Source of the DNA: Candidatus Woesearchaeota archaeon
Lineage (GTDB): Archaea > Nanobdellota > Nanobdellia > Woesearchaeales > GW2011-AR9
Direction of reading: 5' to 3'
Assembly (NCBI GenBank): GCA_016213985.1
Contig: JACRPJ010000060.1
Location: forward strand, 1-7,687
DNA length: 7,687 bases
Part shown: in pieces, positions 1 to 4,809 of the stretch
How the letters are laid out: each line of letters begins with the position of its first letter
Numbering within the stretch: position 1 is the stretch's first letter
Position numbers and translations under genes: made by a program
Notes under the pieces: generated by a model
Databases searched by the model: none
What the model saw: only the letters and a program-made list of their open reading frames with translations
Told to the model about the DNA's origin: nothing

Positions 1-103
1 CTACTTTGACAGGCAGGGAAATGGAAGTCTTGCTAGCAATGGCGTGGCTCCTCAGACTTCTTGGCAATGCCCATGCTTCCGACTCTCGGGACAGAGCCTT
101 TTT
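1..103 (+). other. GC-richer block ending in T5; possible 3' end of an upstream RNA gene or CDS
   Basis: No gene is recognised. The block is clearly GC-richer than the AT-rich DNA that follows. It can pair GAAGTCT (24-30) with AGACTTC (54-60), or alternatively GGCTC (46-50) with GAGCC (94-98), and the latter is followed directly by TTTTT (99-103). That layout would fit the 3' end of a structured RNA with a T-tract terminator. Two plus-strand frames are also open from the window edge, one to a stop at 119-121 and one to a stop at 108-110, so the tail of an upstream protein gene cannot be excluded. I looked for tRNA, SRP RNA and RNase P signatures and found none that hold. Confidence 0.25.
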
Positions 104-115
104 AGTATAAATCTT

Positions 116-123
116 TTTAAATA
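116..123 (+). promoter_or_regulatory. TATA box for the 144-539 gene
   Basis: TTTAAATA has its first base 28 bp before the ATG at 144. This is the archaeal TATA-to-start distance for a leaderless mRNA and matches the other plus-strand genes here. A second TATA-like string (AGTATAAATC, 104-113) lies just upstream. Confidence 0.65.
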
Positions 124-143
124 AGGATAGAGAAAACCAAAGG

Positions 144-539
144 ATGGAGGATGAAGAAGATTGGTTTGGTGGGGGACTATCAGAAGATTTTATCTCTCGG
201 ATAAAAAGGAGAGCACCTACTGCTATACCAAAAAGCGATGGTCCAGAAAGATATTTGCACTGGATAAATCAGAAAGTGAATAATATTAAGATCTATGACC
301 AGAGTGGCAACTTTAATTTAGGATATGTTGTCTATGGGCCTGAAAAAGTAGGGTTAAATAAAAGCAAAACTCTGGAGGAAAGAACCGAACGAGCTAATGG
401 GTATTCTGGAAAGCACGTTTTTCTGGAAGGGGAATTCGTGGGAGTGTTACGTTATAAAATTGATGATTTTAATATTGTCTTTTACCTCAAGAAGAGTAAG
501 CTGAGCAAGAAAAAGAAAGCACATTCAGCAAAAGCATAA
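144..539 (+). CDS. Hypothetical protein, 131 aa
   Basis: I do not recognise this protein. It begins with an acidic, glycine-rich stretch (MEDEEDWFGGG). It continues as a mixed region with likely beta strands around residues 45-65 and 85-115, and ends in a strongly basic tail (KKSKLSKKKKAHSAKA). There is no signal peptide, membrane segment or cysteine motif, so it is probably cytoplasmic, and the basic tail could bind nucleic acid or ribosomes (speculation). The ATG at 144 is chosen because a TATA box lies 28 bp upstream and there is no Shine-Dalgarno sequence, as expected for a leaderless mRNA. The next gene has its own TATA box after the stop, so the two need not be an operon. The reading frame is well supported; the function is unknown. 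Confidence 0.75.
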   Translation: MEDEEDWFGGGLSEDFISRIKRRAPTAIPKSDGPERYLHWINQKVNNIKIYDQSGNFNLGYVVYGPEKVGLNKSKTLEERTERANGYSGKHVFLEGEFVGVLRYKIDDFNIVFYLKKSKLSKKKKAHSAKA

Positions 540-583
540 AAACCGTGGACAATTTACCACTTGTAAATAATAAAACCAAAACA

Positions 584-593
584 TTTATAAATA
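584..593 (+). promoter_or_regulatory. TATA box for the metallophosphoesterase gene
   Basis: TTTATAAATA begins 30 bp before the ATG at 614. It decides the start: the frame is open further upstream with a GTG at 545, but that GTG precedes this promoter and the phosphoesterase fold begins at the ATG. Confidence 0.75.
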
Positions 594-613
594 AAGCTGC
601 TTCTAAGTATTCC

Positions 614-1210
614 ATGAAAATTCTCGCTCTCAGCGATGTACATGGGGATAAGCATCTCATCAGAGAGATGGCCGAGAAGGCAGCTAAGAATAAAGTAGAT
701 TTAGTGCTCTTGGTCGGAGATTTTATTGGGTCTGATGGTTCTGTAGAAGGGTTAGTTGGGCCATTTAAAGCTAGAGGTATTGAAGTAGGGGTCCTTCCTG
801 GAAATCACGAAGGGTTGGCTGATGTGGGCTTCTTGGTAGAAAAGTATGGAGTTAAAAATCTGCATGGGTATGTGCTAAAGAAGGGAGACGTTGGCATCTT
901 TGGTTGTGGTTATGGAAACATCGGTTTGCACCAATTGGACGAGCAATCCATATTCGATACACTTAAAAAAGGTCATGACTTTCTCAGGGATGCTAAAAAG
1001 AAAATCATGATTACTCATATGCATCCCGAGGACAGTCTTATTGGCTTGGGTGTATTTCCCGGCAGTGAAGGAATCAAGAAAGCTCTGGAAGAATTCAAAC
1101 CAGACATACACTTATGTGGCCATGTGCATGAATCTGAAGGGATTGAAGAAGTGATTGATAAGACCAGAGTCATCAACGTGGGAAGAAAAGGAAAGATTAT
1201 TGAGATATGA
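614..1210 (+). CDS. Calcineurin-like metallophosphoesterase (YfcE/MJ0936-like), 198 aa
   Basis: A two-metal calcineurin-fold phosphoesterase, probably cytoplasmic. All metal and catalytic motifs are visible: SDVHGD (D8, H10), VGD (D36), GNHE (N64, H65), the later metal histidine in THMH (H135/H137), and GHVHE (H170, H172). The length of about 200 aa is normal for the compact archaeal/bacterial YfcE-MJ0936 group. Members of that group hydrolyse phosphodiesters or nucleotides in vitro, but the physiological substrate is usually unknown, so no substrate is assigned. The start at 614 rather than the in-frame GTG at 545 is supported by the TATA box at 584-593, and by the residue run MKILALSDVHGD, which places the first beta strand and metal motif at the N-terminus. 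There is no Shine-Dalgarno sequence, consistent with a leaderless mRNA. The flanking genes are unrecognised and give no pathway context. Confidence 0.93.
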   Translation: MKILALSDVHGDKHLIREMAEKAAKNKVDLVLLVGDFIGSDGSVEGLVGPFKARGIEVGVLPGNHEGLADVGFLVEKYGVKNLHGYVLKKGDVGIFGCGYGNIGLHQLDEQSIFDTLKKGHDFLRDAKKKIMITHMHPEDSLIGLGVFPGSEGIKKALEEFKPDIHLCGHVHESEGIEEVIDKTRVINVGRKGKIIEI

Positions 1211-1237
1211 TTAAGACCACTAAAAGGTAACAAAAAG

Positions 1238-1245
1238 TTTATAAA
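1238..1245 (+). promoter_or_regulatory. TATA box for the 1268-1672 gene
   Basis: TTTATAAA begins 30 bp before the ATG at 1268. This favours that ATG over the in-frame TTG at 1256. Confidence 0.7.
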
Positions 1246-1267
1246 CCGTTCTGTTTTGAGTGCACTA

Positions 1268-1672
1268 ATGAAAAGCCTGGAAAAATTATGCCGGGAATTT
1301 GCTGGTCAACGAAACATTGCTTTGAGGAGCGAAGAACAAGGGCTTTATGGTAAAGATTCTCAGCTAGAATTGGCTTATTCTCGTGAGGGAAATAAAGAGC
1401 GTCTTGCAGTTGTTGAGGGACAAAAGAGTGAATGTAAGATTCTCGTTTCGCCTGGAGCAAGAGTTCTTAGCCTCAGCATCACCATGGATCAACTAGCTAA
1501 TTATCTTGATCGATTGACTAATGATCAAGGCAGTCTTACCGGACAGGTGCGAAATTCATTTGAACAGAGATCCTTGGTAATATGTCAGTCTCCTACCTTT
1601 TTTCTTTCTGAAACTTTTACTGATTTTACTTATAGAGATATAAAAGAATTGTTTAATTCTTTTTATGGTTAA
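1268..1672 (+). CDS. Hypothetical protein, 134 aa
   Basis: I do not recognise this protein. It is soluble-looking, without a signal peptide or membrane helix. It has two cysteines in no metal-binding pattern (C8 in KLCREF and C47 in SECKIL), and a third near the C-terminus (VICQSP). The central part reads like alternating strands (KERLAVVEG, SECKILVSPGARVLSLSI). It is followed by an amphipathic helix (MDQLANYLDRLTND) and a hydrophobic/aromatic C-terminal end (TYRDIKELFNSFYG). The ATG at 1268 is chosen from the TATA spacing; there is no Shine-Dalgarno sequence. The gene is followed by a hairpin and a T8 run that probably end its transcript. Confidence is good for the frame and nil for function. 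Confidence 0.75.
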   Translation: MKSLEKLCREFAGQRNIALRSEEQGLYGKDSQLELAYSREGNKERLAVVEGQKSECKILVSPGARVLSLSITMDQLANYLDRLTNDQGSLTGQVRNSFEQRSLVICQSPTFFLSETFTDFTYRDIKELFNSFYG

Positions 1673-1683
1673 GCCTTCTCTAC

Positions 1684-1729
1684 CTCGTTTTTCGTTACGA
1701 GTTCTTCGGCTAAAATCTCCATTTTTTTT
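1684..1729 (+). terminator. Probable transcription terminator (hairpin plus T8) after the 1268-1672 gene
   Basis: CTCGT (1684-1688) pairs with ACGAG (1697-1701), and the flanking AGCC and GGCT can pair outside it. An uninterrupted run of eight T (1722-1729) follows. Archaeal RNA polymerase terminates at T-tracts, so this would end the upstream transcript. The T-run also merges into a TATA-like string (TTTTAATA, 1726-1733). Confidence 0.5.
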
Positions 1730-1745
1730 AATAGACTTTAGCAAG

Positions 1746-1754
1746 GATATAAAC
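1746..1754 (+). promoter_or_regulatory. TATA-like box upstream of the structured region
   Basis: GATATAAAC has no reading frame placed after it. With the 28-30 bp spacing seen elsewhere in this window, transcription would start at about 1775-1777, inside the 5' edge of the fold at 1771-1862. If TTTTAATA (1726-1733) is used instead, the start would be near 1755 and the whole fold would be transcribed. Confidence 0.4.
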
Positions 1755-1770
1755 TTATTTGTTCAGGTTC

Positions 1771-1862
1771 ACTCGACTTTTGCGTTTCCTATTTAAAATA
1801 GGCGAAAGTCTCGTAATCTCAAATGCGGGTTTGTATTTGAGATTAAGAGACCGCAGTCGAGT
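1771..1862 (+). ncRNA. Candidate structured RNA: closed three-way-junction-like fold
   Basis: An outer stem ACTCGACT (1771-1778) with AGTCGAGT (1855-1862) continues inward as GCG (1782-1784) with CGC (1852-1854). It encloses a small hairpin, CCTAT (1788-1792) with ATAGG (1798-1802), and a long hairpin. The long one is GTCTC (1808-1812) with GAGAC (1847-1851), one G-A mismatch, then TAATCTCAAAT (1814-1824) with ATTTGAGATTA (1835-1845), capped by a 10-nt loop. All pairings are exact apart from the one mismatch. No known RNA family is recognised and there is no credible reading frame. Transcription is inferred from a TATA-like box only. Confidence 0.45.
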
Positions 1863-1870
1863 TTATCTAA
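1862..1870 (+). promoter_or_regulatory. Weak TATA-like box before repeat copy 1
   Basis: TTTATCTAA lies about 36-40 bp before the start of repeat copy 1. The clearer TATATAAA (7058-7065) lies at a similar distance before copy 2. The match is weak on its own; the shared spacing is the main argument. Confidence 0.3.
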
Positions 1871-1901
1871 AGTTTTGCTTGATGGCGTCGATTTGTGCAT
1901 C

Positions 1902-2004
1902 TTGATTTCTCAAAGTGGGTACATACCCCGCAGCTCTGCTGCGATTCGATAAACACACTTTGAGATTAAAAAACCCCGTAGCTCTGCTACGATTGGGTTT
2001 TTTA
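1902..2004 (+). repeat. 103-bp dispersed structured element, copy 1 (candidate small RNA/terminator element)
   Basis: Nearly identical to 7101-7202. Stem I is TCTCAAAGTG (1908-1917) with CACTTTGAGA (1956-1965), an exact 10 bp. It encloses a small hairpin (GGT, loop ACAT, ACC at 1918-1927) and CGCAGC-TCT-GCTGCG (1929-1943). Hairpin II has AAAAAACCC (1968-1976) pairing with GGGTTTTTT (1995-2003), and CGTAGC-TCT-GCTACG (1977-1991) at its tip. It ends in T6, so it would act as a terminator. The A6/T6 symmetry lets it work on either strand. The two tips are internal duplicates that differ by a compensatory pair. Not a recognised family. Confidence 0.85.
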
Positions 2005-2042
2005 TTCCAGGCAAAAATGCAAAACTTTAGGTTCAGAAAAGC

Positions 2043-2050
2043 TTAAATAT
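2043..2050 (+). promoter_or_regulatory. TATA box for the zinc-ribbon gene
   Basis: TTAAATAT begins 28 bp before the ATG at 2071, the same geometry as the other leaderless genes in this window. Confidence 0.65.
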
Positions 2051-2070
2051 TCTTTAAGTTTATTTTTAGT

Positions 2071-2235
2071 ATGCGCTTAGTCCTTACCCAGGAAGCTTGT
2101 CCTGAATGCGGCAGGCCGCTACACAAAGGACAGCATAAGTTTCCAGATGGGGTGTTTGAAGTATTCTATTGTAAGAATTGCGGGTATCGGAAGGAAATAG
2201 GGATGAAAGAATGGGCTAATCAATCACATCCCTAG
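2071..2235 (+). CDS. Small zinc-ribbon protein, 54 aa
   Basis: A 54-residue protein with two CXXC knuckles: CPEC (C10, C13) and CKNC (C34, C37), the second followed by GYRKE. The 20-residue spacing is typical of a zinc ribbon that binds one structural zinc. Many archaeal proteins of this size are uncharacterised; relatives act in nucleic-acid binding or as subunits of larger complexes, but nothing here decides the role. The ATG is supported by a TATA box 28 bp upstream; there is no Shine-Dalgarno sequence. The CDS starts 67 bp after repeat copy 1, whose T6 hairpin would insulate it from upstream transcription. Its last 12 bp overlap the 3' end of the convergent minus-strand gene. The motif makes the coding call firm despite the short length. 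Confidence 0.85.
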   Translation: MRLVLTQEACPECGRPLHKGQHKFPDGVFEVFYCKNCGYRKEIGMKEWANQSHP

Positions 2236-2583
2236 TTGTATATTAGCTGTAACCCGGGGTAATTCTTTTTTGACCTTCCCCATTTTTTCTCCCAGTAAGT
2301 TTATTTCCGCGATGATGGCTCCTGCCTCTTTATTAGATATCCTAAACATCGCATTCTCATATTTTGCATTCTTCTTCTGGGCGATAAAATCATTTAGTTT
2401 TGATTTTACGAATATAATCTTGTTTTCCAGTTCGTTCAGGTCTCTTACTACCGAGCCCATTCTTGCCTCGCTTATTTTGCTATAGTCAAACAAATTTATC
2501 GCATATGCCATTTGCCTCGCCTCTTTTGGTTTAGAATCACCTTTCATTCCTTTGGGCGACTTTCCACCCATCCGTTTCATCAT
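2224..2583 (-). CDS. Hypothetical Lys-rich, coiled-coil-type protein, 119 aa
   Basis: I do not recognise this protein. The first 20 residues are basic and rich in Gly, Met and Lys (MMKRMGGKSPKGMKGDSKPK). The remainder is mostly charged helix: a helix of roughly residues 40-75 (RDLNELENKIIFVKSKLNDFIAQKK) and another of 88-108 (GAIIAEINLLGEKMGKVKKEL) resemble a two-helix coiled coil. There is no cysteine, signal peptide or membrane segment. It lies 59 bp downstream of the dehydrogenase stop on the same strand, so it may be co-transcribed; no clear TATA box or strong Shine-Dalgarno sequence was found in the gap. The start is uncertain among three nearby ATGs (codons 1, 2 and 5). Its 3' end overlaps the convergent zinc-ribbon gene by 12 bp. 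Confidence 0.7.
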   Translation of the reverse strand: MMKRMGGKSPKGMKGDSKPKEARQMAYAINLFDYSKISEARMGSVVRDLNELENKIIFVKSKLNDFIAQKKNAKYENAMFRISNKEAGAIIAEINLLGEKMGKVKKELPRVTANIQLGM

Positions 2584-2642
2584 CTTTCCGGTATCTTTCT
2601 TTCCTTTTAGTTTGATTTTTTGTGTGGAGAGGAGGAGGTCAC

Positions 2643-3644
2643 TTACCTCACCACACTCACCGTCTTTCCGCTTTTAAATCCATTAATACTGTCAATAGTA
2701 GTTTGTAATATCCTCATCAGCGCCTCATGGGTATTGAAAGCATTGTGAGGAGTGACGATGACTTTAGGCATAGTCAACAGGATATGGTTCTCAATCAACG
2801 TTTTTAAGTTGCATTTCTGTGGAAAGTCCTTGCTTACTAATTCCCTCTCTTCTGCCAGTTCGCTCTCTTCTTCCAGCACGTCCAATCCAGCGCCGGCAAG
2901 TCTCCCGGACTTTAGTGCTTCTACCAATGCGTCCGTATCTACTATCCCCCCACGAGAAGTGTTGATAAGATAAGCGCCTTTCTTCATCTTAGAGAAGCTC
3001 TTCTTATTGATCAAATGATGGGTTTGAGGAAGATAAGGCACATGCAGAGTAACGATATCAGAATCTTTTAGCAGTTTGTCCATGCTCACATAGGTGAATT
3101 CGATTTCTTTTGCCAGCTGGGGGTTGGGAAAAGCATCAAAAGCCAGTACATTCATGTCCAGCCCTTTTGCTATTCTCACCACGTGCTTACCTATATTTCC
3201 CGTGCCCACTACTCCTAATGTTTTTCCACGCAGATCAAACCCTCTTAGCCCTTCTAGATCAAAACTGCCGCGTTTAGTTCGTTCCACGCAATCGATGATT
3301 TTTCTGCTCAGTGCTAGGATCAAAGCAAAAGTATGCTCGGCCACAGTATTCTCTCCATAGGTAGGGACGTTGCAAACGAGGATATTCTTTTTCTTGCACA
3401 CCTTCAGGTTAATATGATCAAATCCGGTGCTGCGGGTAGTGATCAATTTAAGTTTAGGCATCTTCGTTAACGCTTTCTCGTCTAGGTTCGAATAAATAAA
3501 CACCGAAACTGCTTCCAACTCTTTGTACTTCTCCGCGTTTTTCGAGGTTAATTTTCCCTTTTCAAACACCAGCACATCTTTGGGAAAAGCTTTTTGCAGT
3601 GGCTCTTTCTCCCAGTTTTCTAATTCGAAAAATCCAATTTTCAT
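2643..3644 (-). CDS. D-2-hydroxyacid dehydrogenase, D-lactate dehydrogenase-like, 333 aa
   Basis: An NAD-dependent D-isomer 2-hydroxyacid dehydrogenase that would interconvert a 2-oxoacid such as pyruvate and a D-2-hydroxyacid such as D-lactate in the cytoplasm. An N-terminal substrate domain is followed by a Rossmann domain with GTGNIG (147-152) and an acidic residue after the second strand (FDAFPNP, D170) that favours NAD over NADP. The catalytic set is intact: R231 in NTSRGGIVD, E260 at the end of GLDVLEEE and H300 in TPHNAF, with the usual R-to-E spacing of 29. The insertion after E260 and the overall length fit the D-LDH/VanH branch better than phosphoglycerate or glyoxylate reductases. 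Start: the ATG at 3644 is preferred over an in-frame ATG nine codons upstream, because it is preceded by GAGGG and opens with the first beta strand (MKIGFFEL). If D-lactate is formed, its role would be fermentative NADH reoxidation; this is inference. Confidence 0.9.
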   Translation of the reverse strand: MKIGFFELENWEKEPLQKAFPKDVLVFEKGKLTSKNAEKYKELEAVSVFIYSNLDEKALTKMPKLKLITTRSTGFDHINLKVCKKKNILVCNVPTYGENTVAEHTFALILALSRKIIDCVERTKRGSFDLEGLRGFDLRGKTLGVVGTGNIGKHVVRIAKGLDMNVLAFDAFPNPQLAKEIEFTYVSMDKLLKDSDIVTLHVPYLPQTHHLINKKSFSKMKKGAYLINTSRGGIVDTDALVEALKSGRLAGAGLDVLEEESELAEERELVSKDFPQKCNLKTLIENHILLTMPKVIVTPHNAFNTHEALMRILQTTIDSINGFKSGKTVSVVR

Positions 3645-3686
3645 TTTGTATCCCTCATATATTAACTCCATTTCATATATTCTTCA

Positions 3687-4580
3687 TTACGGTTCAACCA
3701 ATATTCTGCCTATTTGCGTGGTGGTAATCCCATCAACAATAGTACAATTTCCCGCTTTATCAAAAGTCCATTTGAAAGATTCCCCAGAGCTGAGAACCTT
3801 GCTTTTGATCTTAATACAGTTCTGGGTTCCCAGAATCATCCCCTGATGTAAATATCCATTTCGGACTATTTTCCATTCCACCGTATCTCCTGCTTTGATG
3901 TTCAGCTCCGCAGGAGAGAAGCCCTTGGTGTCCACCAGCACGGTGTGGGTCTTAGGTTCGGGTTGGGTTTCATTTTTCTCTTTGGTTTTTACCTCAGCGT
4001 TTACTTTGGTAGGCTTCTCTTCTACCTTCGGCTCCTCTTCTTCCACCTCTTCTGCTGTTGGCCCTTCTTTTTTCACTTCTTCTACTTCTTGTTTTTCCAT
4101 GCCTTTTTCCTCTGTATTATTATCGCCATTGCAGTCACCACAAATTTTCACCAAAAGGTTAGTCAGAGAAAATTTAATTTTGTTCCAGAAACCTACTGGT
4201 TCTAAAATAATTTTATTCTCCTGAATGGCTATTTTTACTGATTGCCAAGGCGCAGGAGAATTTTTGAGATCATAGATTGTACGCGTATTGGTAAATACTT
4301 TTAGAGTTGGATTGCTCTCATTCTCTTGGGTAAAATCAACTTCGGTCAAACTTACTATCTTCTTATCCTTGGTAATCAAAGAATAAAAAGAACTCTTGGA
4401 ATCTTCCAGGTAAACATTGATTCTTTCATTTCCTAGCCACCACCCCATCACCCCGCGGAGTTCTTCCCCACCCAGTTGTTTATCCAGGGTAGTGATATCA
4501 GCAGATAAATCCGCACCGGTAGGTGAACTCATTAATGAGCTAGTTAATATGACTATAATAATCAGAATAACCTTATGCAT
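3687..4580 (-). CDS. Secreted cupredoxin-fold protein with acidic linker, about 298 aa
   Basis: Exported protein. A hydrophobic signal or anchor segment (MHKVILIIIVILTSSLMSS) leads into an unrecognised N-terminal domain of about residues 25-150. A CGDC motif and a Glu/Lys/Pro-rich linker (about 155-215) follow. The C-terminal domain is cupredoxin-like (FSPAELNIKAGDTVEWKIVRNGYLHQG... and a terminal GRILVEP strand). The first copper-ligand His position (YLHQ) is present. The C-terminal ligand loop reads GNCTIVDGITTTQIG, with Cys but no His and Gln in place of Met, so copper binding is doubtful. The start is taken at 4580 because AGAGGTGAT (4593-4585) is a good Shine-Dalgarno sequence for it; ATG 4586 and GTG 4589 overlap that motif. 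TATA-like boxes lie upstream at 4617-4624 and 4638-4645. It ends 42 bp before the dehydrogenase start. Confidence 0.8.
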   Translation of the reverse strand: MHKVILIIIVILTSSLMSSPTGADLSADITTLDKQLGGEELRGVMGWWLGNERINVYLEDSKSSFYSLITKDKKIVSLTEVDFTQENESNPTLKVFTNTRTIYDLKNSPAPWQSVKIAIQENKIILEPVGFWNKIKFSLTNLLVKICGDCNGDNNTEEKGMEKQEVEEVKKEGPTAEEVEEEEPKVEEKPTKVNAEVKTKEKNETQPEPKTHTVLVDTKGFSPAELNIKAGDTVEWKIVRNGYLHQGMILGTQNCIKIKSKVLSSGESFKWTFDKAGNCTIVDGITTTQIGRILVEP

Positions 4581-4584
4581 CCAC

Positions 4585-4593
4585 ATCACCTCT
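4585..4593 (-). promoter_or_regulatory. Strong Shine-Dalgarno sequence of the cupredoxin gene
   Basis: AGAGGTGAT on the minus strand matches the archaeal anti-Shine-Dalgarno (GGAGGTGATC type), four bases before the ATG at 4580. It decides between three clustered start codons. It stands out because most other genes here appear leaderless. Confidence 0.6.
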
Positions 4594-4616
4594 ACTTTGG
4601 TTAATTCATGAACACT

Positions 4617-4624
4617 TTTAAATC
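4617..4624 (-). promoter_or_regulatory. TATA box candidate for the cupredoxin gene
   Basis: Minus-strand GATTTAAAAG would place a start near 4595, just ahead of the Shine-Dalgarno sequence. A second candidate, TTTTATAA (4638-4645), would give a longer leader of about 36 nt that contains the Shine-Dalgarno sequence comfortably. The sequence cannot decide between them. Confidence 0.4.
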
Positions 4625-4672
4625 TTTTCGTAAACCTTATAAAATGATTTACTACTTCAAAATACTAAAACC

Positions 4673-4689
4673 ACCGAAAGGTTTAAATA
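4673..4689 (+). promoter_or_regulatory. Orphan plus-strand archaeal promoter (BRE plus TATA)
   Basis: CCGAAAGG followed by TTTAAATA (4682-4689) is one of the best BRE-TATA matches in the window. By the local spacing, transcription would start near 4710-4712. No start codon or reading frame follows. The downstream sequence is a hairpin ending in TTTT. Confidence 0.55.
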
Positions 4690-4710
4690 TAGGCGTTCAT
4701 ACTAGAGGTT

Positions 4711-4772
4711 AAAACATCTATCACCTCTTTTTCCCCAAGCAAGCCATCGCAAGGTGGTTTGCCCGGGGTTTT
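4711..4772 (+). ncRNA. Candidate small RNA, about 62 nt, with GNRA-capped terminal hairpin
   Basis: Downstream of the orphan promoter lies a long hairpin. GCAAGCCATC (4739-4748) pairs with GGTGGTTTGC (4753-4762) with only G-U wobbles, and is capped by a GCAA (GNRA-type) tetraloop at 4749-4752. A lower stem CCCC (4733-4736) with GGGG (4765-4768) is separated by a symmetric AA/CC internal loop. TTTT (4769-4772) follows directly, which suits termination on the plus strand; on the minus strand the run would be A, not T. AGAGGT (4704-4709) can also pair with ACCTCT (4723-4728), but lies at or before the predicted start. No family is recognised. The RNA could instead be a 3' hairpin of the minus-strand S16 transcript. 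Confidence 0.45.
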
Positions 4773-4809
4773 ATAATCATTAGATTCCTAGCGGTCGCGT
4801 CTGTTAAGG
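4773..4809. other. Short spacer between the candidate small RNA and the S16 C-terminal frame
   Basis: With the promoters and candidate RNA above, this accounts for the 4590-4809 intergenic region. No reading frame or further structure was seen here. Confidence 0.4.

Noticed and set aside
1..103. SRP RNA, RNase P RNA or tRNA 3' end
   Set aside because: GACAGG and GGGAAATG strings suggested SRP helix 8, and GACAGAGCC suggested the RNase P 3' conserved region, but the other conserved bases (for example AGCAG, GGCTTA, GGTTCGA) are absent.
545..613. N-terminal extension of the phosphoesterase from GTG 545
   Set aside because: It lies before and across the TATA box at 584-593 and adds residues unlike the fold; the ATG at 614 begins the first strand and metal motif.
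1556..1744. Minus-strand 62-aa frame
   Set aside because: Lies mostly antisense to the 1268-1672 gene and runs into the terminator; low-complexity Lys/Arg composition and no promoter.
1902..2004. CRISPR repeat
   Set aside because: Only two copies 5.2 kb apart with no spacer array; 103 bp is too long for a CRISPR repeat.
3895..4224. Plus-strand Ser/Phe-rich frames opposite the cupredoxin gene
   Set aside because: They are antisense images of its Glu/Lys-rich linker; no promoter or recognisable domain.
4690..4720. Minus-strand mini-gene after an AGAGGTGAT Shine-Dalgarno-like string
   Set aside because: The ATG after it is followed by one sense codon and a stop, so it is not a gene.
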